Below, piece after piece: positions 54,946-64,000 of a stretch of DNA of 64,000 nucleotides. The stretch is from Amblyomma americanum (lineage: Eukaryota > Arthropoda > Arachnida > Ixodida > Ixodidae). Location of the stretch: positions 74,059,330-74,123,329 of the forward strand of contig NC_135507.1 of the NCBI RefSeq assembly GCF_052857255.1, in the 5' to 3' direction. How positions within the stretch are numbered: position 1 is the stretch's first letter; each line of letters begins with the position of its first letter. A model generated the notes under the pieces. That model ran no database searches. It was not told the DNA's origin and saw only the letters and a list, made by a program, of their open reading frames with translations. A program made the position numbers and the translations under genes.

Positions 54946-56204
54946 CACTCGCGACGCACAGGCCATACAACTACGTCCGTGTCTCAAGCGTACACTGGTT
55001 TCCACTCTCGAATTAATGTCCCATTCGAAACAGTTGACAGACTCGTTAGCTTTGAAGAACCCAGATTATCTTTGGCGTAACGTTTAAGCAATCTATCAGC
55101 AGTAGGCATTCCCAAGCACTCGCAAGTCACCTTGTGTGAATCCAGGACATCTGCAGAGTCGTTATCTTTCACGCACAAAGTTTACCTTAGTGGTTAGTTT
55201 TGTAGTTTCCTGTGCTCACAGTGCAAGGTCTTATGAGTGACCCATTGGTCACTGCCGACACTTGTTATCAGATCTTTATATTTATTTATTTAGATATATA
55301 TGTGTAGCTGGATTGGTAGCCTCAGATAAAGCAGGCTGCTCCTTATCGCGGTTTAGGATAAGAATAATATTGTGGAAGAAAAACATAAAACGAAAAAGAA
55401 ACACGAGTCGGAAGAAAAACGGAATGGATCTAACAAAGGGCATCTGAAAAATCCCGCAGTCATCCAAACCAAAGAAAGCGTACGCGAAATTCGGAGGTCG
55501 TAGGTTCGGATTCCGCCGGTTGAATGCCATTTTCTTTTCCTTTCTTCTACTTTCTAATCGATTATCTTTCATCTATATAGGATTTATGGTATTATATTCG
55601 TTGTGATTATCACCAGAATTTCAAAATAAAAAGATATAAACACTCTCCTATGTTTTCCTTGATTTCGCTGGCTGTTGGCTTCGATCTTTCTTATGTAAGT
55701 CATAACGAGCTATTTCCTCCTTTCCCTGACCTTGTCTGCTCAACAAAGCGGTGACCACGGCATACAACATGAGCTTCTGAAGGAATACTAATCTTGTGAA
55801 ACTCTTTGCTGACGCAGACAAAAGCGCAGGTGCACAAATAGCGCAACAAAGCATAGACTCAAAACATGCCACACTTAAGAGACGATATGAGTCCGCTTAA
55901 GTGGGCAGATTCGGTCATCGTAAAACTATGTCATTGCGTTGTTCCAGAATTATCGGTGCCTTTAAAAAGCTAATAAAGCCACGCATTGCCGGTTCTCTGC
56001 AGAGTTATGAACGATCTGGCCAGAGACAGCGGTCTCTTATCCAACGTGTACGACACGTCGCGCCGTTTTGACCGGGTCGTCGCATGCTTCGACAGTGGAA
56101 GAGCAGGTTTGCGATGTATTATTCCGACTATCCCCACTAACATAACGCTCTGTCAGCTCTTCAAATTATACGCAAAATGCAGTTCCTGAAATCAACACAT
56201 AGAA
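54946..56204. other. unique sequence, nothing firm
   Basis: 55495-55530 has a B-box-like 'gtaggttcggattccgccgg' in a possible tRNA-derived repeat. No A-box partner is evident. Confidence 0.4.
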
Positions 56205-57137
56205 GCTGTTGCACGTAATACTTCACGCAATTTTTTAATATATTCTTTTTGAGTTAGACGCGCTTTTCTCGGCATAGCATGGTCAACAATGTAGTACATC
56301 AAAACACAGCTAATACGTGCTAACGAACAGGCTGTTTAACTAATATTGAATAGTTAACTTTTTAACTAGTACATTAGGCTCCTTAATTATTAAGAGGCGC
56401 GTAGACCACCGTAAGTGATATCCATTTCCGTTTTTAGAATTTGGAAAACGCAGATTACCCTCGGCGCTGTGGCCCAACAAATTCTTGCTATTTTGACGAG
56501 TAACGTGCACTGGAGAGGTTGCTTTGCCTGCAAGCTTCTCGAAAGCGCGGGTATTTTGGCGCGATGTAGCGACAGTTTGTTCTGCCACAGCTCCAAGGAT
56601 AACCACGTTGTCAAAAAAAAAAAAATACTGATATGTTTGTTACTCAAGGGGGGCTACACGCCTCTCAATAATTAGGGAGCCTAACAGTAATAGTTTAAAA
56701 GTTACCTACTCAATATTACTTAACAAGTTTGCTAGTTAGCACGTGTCAGCTTTATCAGTACTCTGGCTGTATTCTGATGACTGCACCGCTGGAAATGCTA
56801 TGGCGGAATAAGCGCTAGTCTACCTCGAAAAGAGCCGCCGCGGTGGCTCAGTGGTTATGGCGCTCGGCTGCTGACCCGAAAGACGCGGGTTCGATCCCGG
56901 CCGCGGCGGTCGAATTTTGATGGAGGCGAAATTCTAGAGGCCCGTGTACTGTGCGATGTCAGTGTACGTCAAAGAACCCCGGGTGGTCGAAATTCCCGGA
57001 GCCCTTCACTACGGCGTCTCTCATAGCCTGAGTCGCTTTGGGACGTTAAACCCCCATGAACCATAAACCAATCTACCTTAAAAAGCCTTTTTTTTTAATT
57101 GTGTAGAGTTTTAGGTGAAGCACCTTGTATAGGCACA
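56205..57137. mobile_element. family J foldback element, interrupted by a SINE
   Basis: Colinear with 50346-50985: 'gctaatacgtgctaacgaac' (left), 'tttttagaatttggaaaacg', 'ctagttagcacgtgtcagct' (right), 'ttttaggtgaagcaccttgt' at the right end. The right arm is cut by a SINE at 56832-57071. Confidence 0.85.
56832..57071 (+). mobile_element. Ruka-like SINE (short-body subtype), full length
   Basis: Head 'gccgccgcggtggctcagtg' with B-box 'gggttcgatcccggccgcgg', body, 'cctgagtcgctttgggacgt' and end 'catgaaccataaacca'. Flanked by a 13-bp direct repeat, TCTACCTCGAAAA (56819-56831) and TCTACCTTAAAAA (57072-57084), which differ at 2 positions. Best-preserved short-body copy. Confidence 0.95.
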
Positions 57138-58017
57138 ACGTGTGTATGATCGTGTCGACAGAGCGACTGGCGTTGACGCATGACTGTCAAACTGCATCCC
57201 CTGTTTGAAAAAGTATTGGCCATCTTCCACCACCTTCAAACTAGGCTTAGTACGTGTCTGAAGCTCGCAATCGCTTCGTGACAAATAGTGGCGTTGATCC
57301 CGGGAACCCCGACGTGGATGCGTGGTGAACAGACCCGTTTACGCGGCGTGCAGTGGGCTTCCGAGCATCATCGATTTTTCTGTCGTGACTGCATGCGTTG
57401 AAGGCCTCCTCCTTTGTCCGACTTCGCGCACACCTGACCGATGGGGGTCACTCTGCAGTTGACCGCAGATGCGTGCACCGGCTGCGGAGGTAGTACACGA
57501 TGACCGGCGGCTGCGCAAGAAAATACTCTTGCGCACACACGTCGCTTACCGAGCGTTACAGCTGGATATATAATGTCTGACGAAATATTACAGCTGTATA
57601 CTGTATATAAAGGGTGCAAAATCAGTTAGCAAAGAATTGTAAGGATTGTCTGTGTTCTCACCACATTTACATGCGAGAAATTCCAGATAGGCATATGCTA
57701 AGATATGTGTAAAGTAAGCCCTCACTTTAGCTAGTGGGTAAGGCTTGAGAAGAGTTTGCTCGCCAAAGCGGTGCTGTCCAGGTGAGGGTCCTAACGTATG
57801 GAATTGCGGCTGGTCTTGAAATCGTATCAAATAATCTACGAGCAGCTGCCGCAGGGTGCAGGCCGAACAGCTACGGGAAAAGCCGCTGTAGACGCCTTGA
57901 TGAGGCCGGTTTTCCCATTTTCCCAGCAGCAGCAGCAGCAGCAGGAGTGCAGTATGGGCAATAAAATTAAACCGAAAATAAATCCGTCGGACACTTAAGC
58001 TCCACCTGAAGGGTACA
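57138..58017. other. unique sequence with (CAG)7
   Basis: Short CAG repeat at 57926-57949. The small frames crossing it (57782-57964, 57798-57998) owe their Gln/Ala runs to the repeat and show no domain. Confidence 0.4.
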
Positions 58018-58506
58018 GCGCGATAGCATTAATGGATTCCTTCAGCCGCCCGGGGTCCCCTTTGCGGATCACTTCGCACACACGTACACAATGTTCTTTA
58101 TTTTACTATATTGGTTTCGTTTTTTTTTTTCAAGGCACACAAGGTCTCGCTTTATCAGAAGCGAACTCAAGTTCCTCAGTGGTGGAGGGGTAGACCTCCC
58201 GGCTCATGACCTAAGGGACAGCGGTTCGAGACCTGGCTCGGCCATTTTTCTTTTCAGCGGAATTTCTTTGCTATCTTCGGAGGCACTACGCAATGGTGGA
58301 ATGGCGTCACGGCCCTGTAGACCAGTAGGAGGTTATGTATTGACATGATCACTGCTGTACTGCGGGATCGTTGTGGGGTGTTTGAATTACCCGCGCGAGG
58401 TCATGCGGTTGTGACGTCATGACCGTCTCAACCAATCCCGATTTTCTCGACACGCCAACAACTACGGCGGTTTCACCGCTATATGGAACCCTTAAAGCTA
58501 TCGCGT
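58018..58506. mobile_element. family K TIR element with tRNA-like insert
   Basis: Left end 'agcgcgatagcattaatgg', right end 'cccttaaagctatcgcgtta', inverted relatives of each other over about 17 bp. The interior at 58172-58245 has 'cctcagtggtggaggggtag' and B-box 'agcggttcgagacctggctc', a tRNA-like head. No coding capacity. Confidence 0.65.
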
Positions 58507-59019
58507 TAAAACTGAACTTGCAGTGGAAGTTATGCGTTCAATGCGCACGGCAGAAACCATGTCACTGCTATGTGAGGAAGTAAGCGTTGGGAATTTCTCT
58601 CCATAGCAAATGCAGCCATAAACAACTAAGCCCTCTCCCTTCCCGTGTTTTGCTCGCTGCTGCTGTCATCATCGTGATCTTAAGTGAGAAACAGAGAGTT
58701 AGTAAACCTCGGGTCCGTCGCGATCAGAAGAAGAGCCTGGGCTATATGTTCTAGGCTGTGGGGCGGGTCGCAGTTGGCGAGACTTCTTAACGTGCTGCAT
58801 ACGGGTCACCGGAAACGAATTCCGTTTACGAAGAAAGCTAACGAAGGCAAAACGTCCGGAGGTACTGAAGTTTCACCGTTGTTGTGAGGCGGCCTGCTCC
58901 TCATGTTGAGGTTGAGGTTGAGGTGTTGAATGCTACAGGTGGGGTTAGCCTTGCTTTATCTGCCGGCAATTGCTCCACCGCATCGACCCTTCGATATTAA
59001 CAATGCCGCATCTACCCCG
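58507..59019. other. unique sequence, nothing recognised
   Basis: A short (GTTGAG)n-like run is at 58903-58923. Confidence 0.4.
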
Positions 59020-59280
59020 CTAAGCGCACAGTCTCTTATAATAGCACACATTCTCTCCCGCAGTCACCATCTATGCACGCAATCAATCCACAGAGTTCAC
59101 ATCACAGTCCACTCCAGAAGTCACCATCTATGCACATATTCAGTCACAGTAGAACATAGGCCATTGTAGTGCCACACTCCATACACACATTCGCTCACAG
59201 TATAAAGTAGTCCACTCCGGAAGACACCATATACGCACACATTCAATCACAGTAGGCCATAGTCCGTTCCTGCTGTCATC
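59020..59280 (+). repeat. minisatellite, about four 55-75 bp units
   Basis: Recurring 'gtccactccagaagtcacca' and 'tctatgcacacattcaatca' variants (59065, 59108, 59206) with drifting unit length. Confidence 0.8.
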
Positions 59281-59819
59281 ATTTAAAAAACAAGATCTGT
59301 GTTCTGCAGAAATGTTAAAAGAAGGCGTGCAGCCTCCCTTCTGCATGTCTGGTTTCCACTCGGGTAGACAATGTCCTGCACTGTGCTGTGAAGGGTTCCT
59401 GTCTTCTTGAAGGAAGCGAACATCACATGCCTTTCCGCGTTGTACTCTGCTCCTCATGTTATCAGGGCTAGTGTTGTCAAATGTCGGGTGCTCTCCTTGT
59501 TGGACAGGCGACGCTTCCTACCCCATGCTCCAATTTCTTGCGAACGTCCTACCACCTGTGTGAAGTACGTTCCGGAAATAGGTATAGGAAACATTAAAAT
59601 ATTATGCGTATATATTGTGGTGATTTTATGTCACAGCGGGTGTGTCACGAACATAATGTGTAGGAATTAAAATGCAACTGATGAAGGGTGGTTAGTTGGG
59701 CCTGTTGGTTCATCACAGAAAAGGAAAATATGCAGCGCGAAAAACGCTGTTTTCTCTGGAGACGGTCCGGGTGGAATAACCTCTCTTCGCTGCGACATGC
59801 GTCCAGCAACAACGTAACA
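59281..59819. other. unique sequence, nothing recognised
   Basis: No repeat or coding motif identified. Confidence 0.4.
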
Positions 59820-59975
59820 CTTTTTAATGTTTTGGTTAGTTCTACTTATACTTCGTTGCACTTCTGTATTATTTTTAGTTGGCGTCTGTTTCCGAAGGTC
59901 CTTTATTGTATTATTGCACTTTGTTGCCTTACCCCACTGTAATGCCATAAAGGGGGCTGTGTATAAATGCATAAA
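59820..59975 (+). mobile_element. possible CR1/L2-like LINE 3' UTR
   Basis: 'tttgttgccttaccccactg' and 'taatgccataaagggggctg' followed by 'tgtataaatgcataaaagac' resemble tick LINE 3' ends I know. There is no coding remnant and no second copy here. Confidence 0.4.
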
Positions 59976-60207
59976 AGACGGTGGCGAAAAACAACAGCCG
60001 CTTGCAAGAAAGCGGAACGGCGAGTGAGCAACCGCCGTCGCGTATCAGTCCCAAATTGGGCATCGAACTCAGATCCAAGCTAGGCTTCTGTTCGCTTAAG
60101 CGCCTTGTGGTTCCATTCTGTACTCAAGTTGAGAGACTTACTGTTGTACGTAGTGCACTTTTCTTCAAGTTTTATAAGCGGTACAACGTTAGGACTTGCA
60201 CTACATT

Positions 60208-60478
<271 letters not shown>

Positions 60479-60678
60479 ATTTTTTGCAACAGTGCACCCC
60501 ACGTTACCGCATGTCTACAAGTAGCCATATGCTTAACAACAATGTGTATTTTGGCAGGTTGATTAAGATTCGAAAGCATGAAAAAACTGCTAGCAAATGT
60601 GGTTAGTTAATACTTTTGTTTAGGCGCATTGATTCATTTCGAATAAGAAACACCAAGAAGAAATACTAAGAAACACAT

Positions 60679-60704
60679 ACATGTACAGAGCGCTCTGTAC
60701 ATGT
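60679..60704. repeat. perfect 26-bp palindrome
   Basis: Half-site 'acatgtacagagc' is followed at once by its complement 'gctctgtacatgt'. No spacer. No second copy noticed. Confidence 0.9.
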
Positions 60705-61077
60705 CGTATGAATTTATTCTTTGCCTCCTATCTTCCACGCGCAAGAACGTACAGTCTTTGTCAAAAGTATACTGCACAAGGGGTCTGCTTCTGAGCCCTG
60801 CAACGCGGCTCCTGTTGCATACTCAGGGACCTTAATCTCACGCAGGCTTGACGAACTTAAGTCATCAACCCTGCCATGCTTAGGACAGTCAGATGTGCTT
60901 AAGAGCACCGCTGCACGGCTCGGAAGCTAACCCCTTGGCCTGTATATTTTTGACAAGGACTATACCTCTTCAGAAATATGGTTAAAAGAATCCCCCAAGG
61001 TGGAGTCAGTAATGAAGTTATTACTCCTTAGCATCCACTCGAGCGCAGCCATACGCTATCGTAGTTGAAGAAAGCCT
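60705..61077. other. unique sequence, nothing recognised
   Basis: Short overlapping frames on both strands without motif. Confidence 0.4.
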
Positions 61078-61150
61078 CGTTCTGGACGGGGGTTCGAACC
61101 CGGGACCACCATGTCTCCGGGGAAGTCCATCTAGAAACTGAGCTAACGAA
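61078..61150 (-). mobile_element. tRNA-derived SINE head or tRNA pseudogene
   Basis: On the minus strand 'cgttagctcagtttctagat' (A-box region) leads to 'cccgggttcgaacccccgtc' (strong B-box with T-arm stem). It is about 72 nt, near tRNA length, and the T arm pairs. The 5' and 3' ends do not form a clear acceptor stem, so I call it tRNA-derived rather than a gene. Confidence 0.5.
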
Positions 61151-61319
61151 GAAGGTAGCAGATGACTGGGCGAGGTCGAATTGGTCAACAACTCGAAGTG
61201 TGCCCGAGGAAAGAGCGCACCACACAGCGCGTTACTTCGCGTTGTCTCTTCTAGAGTCCCGTGCGAAAGCGCAGTTCTTCTCGACATGTCCTCCCCTTAC
61301 ACAAATATCTTTGCACAGC

Positions 61320-61530
61320 CTATAGGGTGTCCATAGACTATTGTCAATGAAGTCTATAGACAGTTTATAGACTATGAATAGATAATGGAAATATCTATAG
61401 GATGGCAATACGTTCTATATAAGTCTATAGGGTGTCCATAGACTATTGTCAATGAAGTCTAGAGACAGTTTATAGACTATGAATAGAAAATGGAAACATC
61501 TATAGGATGCAATCAAGGCGGAAAGCTGGG
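61320..61530 (+). repeat. 105-bp tandem duplication inside the TIR element
   Basis: 'ctatagggtgtccatagact' recurs at 61320 and 61425. Both units continue identically for about 85 bp with three or so substitutions. The second unit is then split by the hairpin and completes after it (61665 on). Confidence 0.9.
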
Positions 61531-61664
61531 CTAGTTGGTGTTTCATCATGAATTAAAAGACTAGCGCATATAACAAAGACACAGACATAGAAGTAGACAG
61601 GACGAGCGCTCGTCCCGTCTACTTCTATGTCTGTGTCTTTGTTATATGCGCTAGTCTTTTAATT
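61510..61664. mobile_element. hairpin element, 57-bp near-perfect arms, 13-bp target duplication
   Basis: A 41-nt head with 'aaagctgggctagttggtgt' precedes arms 61551-61607 and 61608-61664, complementary at 56 of 57 positions with no loop. The element is flanked by an identical 13-bp CATCTATAGGATG at 61497-61509 and 61665-61677. The other unit of the tandem duplication shows the empty site ('tctataggatggcaatacg' unbroken at about 61394-61412). The head resembles the Pol III A-box (TGGCNNAGTNGG) with one base out of place. Confidence 0.9.
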
Positions 61665-61700
61665 CATCTATAGGATGGCAATACGTTCTATATAGTCTAG

Positions 61701-62365
61701 AGCGGCTGCGCGTTCTGCTCACAACGACGGACTTCCAGTGAGGATCCCAATATCGAGACCTGACGCTGCGTGCGGGCTTCGGCCTTTGGCGCTGGAGTTC
61801 ACACTTTCAGCGTGGAACATGGGAGAGTTTTGCAACCTCCGCCTCAAGGCACTGGACCCTGGACGGCGCCTTCGTCTTCCACGTAACTTAGAACGTCGCG
61901 AAGCAACATTGTTATGCCGTTTATGGATCGGTGTTGCTTTTACCAACCACTATGCTTTCCGGATGGGGATGGCCGACAGTCCTGCCTGTGAAAGCTGCGG
62001 TTATGAGGAGACCATCGCTCATCTTCTCTGTGAGTGCCCTGCATTTGCGAGTGCAAGACATGCACTGTGTTGTGCCCTGGACCGCCTCGATCCTCGCCCA
62101 TTAACAGAGCAAAAGATCCTCGGTCCGTTGCCACAGCAGTCGACTGCCCTCAAGGCATACAAGGCACTCTTTGCCTACTTGAGAGCGACTGGATTGAGTG
62201 ACAAATTGTGACAGCGTTGTGCGTGTGTGTGTTATGCCTTTTTTCCCTTCTCTCTTCCTCATCTCATTCCCCTAATCCCTCTTCCCCAGTGCAGGGTAGC
62301 CAACCGGAACCCCTTTCTGTTTAACATCCCTACCTTTCCCTCCTCCTCTTTATCTATCTATCTAT
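61701..62365 (+). mobile_element. I-like LINE, 5'-truncated, young copy
   Basis: Open coding region to 62211 followed by a 3' UTR with 'gcagggtagccaaccggaac' and 'tctgtttaacatccctacct', ending in (TATC)n that merges with TIR-element text (tctatag). Inserted in CCCTTA element copy 3. The target duplication is blurred by the CTAT tail. Confidence 0.88.
61702..62211 (+). CDS. LINE ORF2 C-terminal fragment, uninterrupted (170 codons)
   Basis: The frame is open from the 5' truncation point: 'AHNDGLPVRIPISRPDAACG' (end of the RNase H-like region), 'LKALDPGRRLRLPRNLERRE', 'ATLLCRLWIGVAFTNHYAFR', then 'CESCGYEETIAHLLCECPAF', an intact C-x2-C-x8-H-x3-C motif, ending 'LFAYLRATGLSDKL' and TGA. The C-terminus parallels 'FLEHTGLTSRLFSVR' of the 11.5-kb copy. 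No stop or shift over 170 codons indicates a recent insertion. It encodes no complete enzyme and is not a host gene. Confidence 0.9.
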   Translation, partial: AAARSAHNDGLPVRIPISRPDAACGLRPLALEFTLSAWNMGEFCNLRLKALDPGRRLRLPRNLERREATLLCRLWIGVAFTNHYAFRMGMADSPACESCGYEETIAHLLCECPAFASARHALCCALDRLDPRPLTEQKILGPLPQQSTALKAYKALFAYLRATGLSDKL

Positions 62366-62395
62366 AGAATGTCTAAAGACCATTTTGCAAAAGGG

Positions 62396-63750
62396 TTCGA
62401 AAGATTTTCCGTGTGCTTGAAACTGTAACTGTGTAGAAGCTTCGCTCAGGATATTTCAAGTCCGTGCGCTTGAAAACGGCTGTTCTCCGAACATAGCGAC
62501 CTGCCCGAGAAGCGGAGCACGGAAACGCGCAGCGAAAATGCGTTACGAATCCCAATACATAAAGAAAAACGCGTTGTACCGGGGCGAGCGCAAACGAAGC
62601 TTAACCACATACTTTCAGTAGTTTACCCTGGTTATCCTTGACACGAGGCGCTTAGTAAGCGAGGAGATCGAAGTCATCGAGGATCATCGGCGCATGATAA
62701 AAGGGTCTCGTCGATTGCATCGGCAGCCAACGCGTCACTGTAACCGCACTGCACGTAACTGCCGTCAGGGAGAATCTTTTTTTTCACGGTTGCACGCTTG
62801 GTGGGTCTGGAGAAATCGACCGCGCACGAATTCGGTATTGCAGCATCGGTAGTGAGCGGCGACGCCGCTTTTGTCGTTCAAGGACGCAGTCGGTAGAAGG
62901 CGTCGGGGAAGGGGGGGGGGGGGGGGGGGGGGTCGATGATGCTGCGATGCCATGGGACGAACATTTCGCGATGGTCGCTGCAAGGCGAAGAAGCCGCTTG
63001 TAAGCGTTGTTTTTGTGTGTTGTGATTTAATCAGCGCGCGCGTCGGTGCTAGTTTCCCACGCCGGGCCGCTCAAAGTCGCGTGCCCCACGCGGAGGCCAA
63101 CCACTTCGCGAGGCATCTTGAAAGTGGGAGAGGAGGAGAGCTCACCGATTAACCGTGACGCGAGGGCAAGCGGGAAGGTGCGGGAATGCGCGTCATCGTG
63201 AGGCGTCGTAGCCTGGGAGAGCTGTGCATGGAGTGGCTGCCTGTCGATGCTGTTGTATTGAAAAATTCTGAACGGCGAGTTGGTGGTCACTGAATATTTT
63301 TAGTGGTAACAGCGAAAAAAAAAAAAAACTATCGAGATAGATTATTGCCCGGGGTTAGTAAACCAGGAGATTTGATCTTTGACCCCCCCCCCCCCCCCCG
63401 CCATTTTAAATAAATGACGCCCGGAACAATACGACGGTAAATGCAAATATTGCAAGGGACAGGTAGACATGATCCGCGTGATATGGACACACACACGTTT
63501 AGAAAACAGCTGGGGGACCATTAGAAATGAAGAAACATGGGAGGCACTGGCGCCCAACTTGCTCAGATAAGCGAAAAGAAGTCAATAAAGCCCAGGCAGC
63601 CGCCATGCCCCAGGGATCCTGGTCGACTCTTAGCCTTAGAGGTTCAAACCTCCTCGAATTGGATTGGAGAAATAAAGTTTTCTTTCTCTCTCTTGACCCC
63701 CCTTGGATACGCGCCTGATGCTGACCACTGGTTTGTCCCACATTCTTTTA
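62396..63750. other. unique sequence with G22 and C17 runs
   Basis: G run at 62911-62932, A run at 63315-63328, C run at 63383-63399. No gene or transposon recognised. Confidence 0.4.
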
Positions 63751-63985
63751 GCCGCCACGGTGGCTGAGTGGTTATGGCGCTCGGCTGCTGGCCCGAAAGA
63801 CGCGGGTTCAATCACGGCCGCGGCGGTCACATTTCGATGGAGGGAAAATTCTAGAGGCCCGTGTACTGTGCGATGTAGGTGCACGTTAAAGAACCCCAGG
63901 TGGTCGAAATTTCCCTCCACTACGGCGTCCCTCATAGCCTGAGTTGATTCGGGACGTTAAACCACATAAAACCTAACCAAACCCG
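63751..63985 (+). mobile_element. Ruka-like SINE (short-body subtype), full length
   Basis: Head 'gccgccacggtggctgagtg', B-box 'cgggttcaatcacggccgcg', body, 'agcctgagttgattcgggac' and end 'aaaccacataaaacctaacc'. Runs nearly to the end of the window, so the right flank cannot be checked for a target duplication. Confidence 0.93.
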
Positions 63986-64000
63986 CATTGTTTGGTTTAT

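Larger units (their letters stand above)
61294..62395. mobile_element. CCCTTA-ended TIR element, copy 3, heavily nested
   Basis: Left end 'ccccttacacaaatatcttt', right end 'aagaccattttgcaaaaggg', with the tctatag-type interior at 61315-61509, 61665-61700 and 62360-62380. Contains a 105-bp tandem duplication (61320 on), a hairpin insertion (61510-61664) and a LINE (about 61701-62365). With these removed the element would be about 300 bp, like copy 2. Confidence 0.8.

Noticed and set aside
57926..57949. Poly-Gln stretch as part of a transcription-factor exon
   Set aside because: Only seven CAG units in a 60-codon frame, with an equally open poly-Ala frame. No flanking domain.
61078..61150. Functional tRNA gene
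   Set aside because: The T arm and B-box are good but no acceptor stem forms. The same judgement applies to 54868-54945, 58172-58245 and 35154-35215.

Overview
The window looks like a stretch of a hard-tick (ixodid) nuclear genome with no recognisable host protein-coding exon and no functional RNA gene. The identification rests on many copies of a tRNA-headed SINE that I match from memory to the tick SINE called Ruka, with head motifs TGGCTCAGTGG and GGTTCGATCCC, a conserved 'GTGCGATGTCAGTGCACGTTAAAGA'-type body (quoted here only as a landmark) and (ATT)n or 'ccataaacca' tails. It is supported by RTE-like, I-like and CR1-like LINE fragments of the kind common in ticks, long AT/TG/AAAG/AAT microsatellites and frequent poly-C runs. 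Nothing bacterial, organellar or viral was seen. The species cannot be fixed from this sequence.

Layout. 1-4.5 kb is mostly unique sequence with a first CCCTTA-ended terminal-inverted-repeat (TIR) element. 4.5-15.5 kb holds SINEs, I-like LINE 3' ends on both strands, an RTE LINE split by a Penelope-like element (PLE) fragment, a repeat called family B split by a second CCCTTA element, a SINE split by a LINE, and a foldback element. 15.5-20.5 kb is largely unique, with an inverted AAT/ATT microsatellite. 20.5-24 kb is a dense nest of SINEs and related repeats. 25.1-28.3 kb is a GC-rich, repeat-poor island, the best candidate for a promoter or 5' non-coding exon. 28.3-31.5 kb is AT-rich and ends in a CR1-like LINE, a family F repeat and a SINE. 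31.5-48 kb alternates unique sequence with family F, family H and RTE pieces and the largest microsatellites. 48-64 kb contains long foldback elements, TIR elements and the most informative nest, 61.3-62.4 kb.

The content is best read as layered insertion history. Several insertions can be ordered because the interrupted element is found again on the far side or because a related copy elsewhere shows the empty site: SINE into family B (20680-20935), SINE into family J (56832-57071), LINE into SINE (11490-12300), RTE into family F (36941-37217), RTE into a TIR element (39313-39685), PLE into RTE (8021-8360), CCCTTA element into family B (9564-9842), and hairpin plus LINE into a CCCTTA element (61510-61664 and about 61701-62365). 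Family letters (B, E, F, H, J, K, M2) are my own labels for repeats recognised only by comparing copies within this window.
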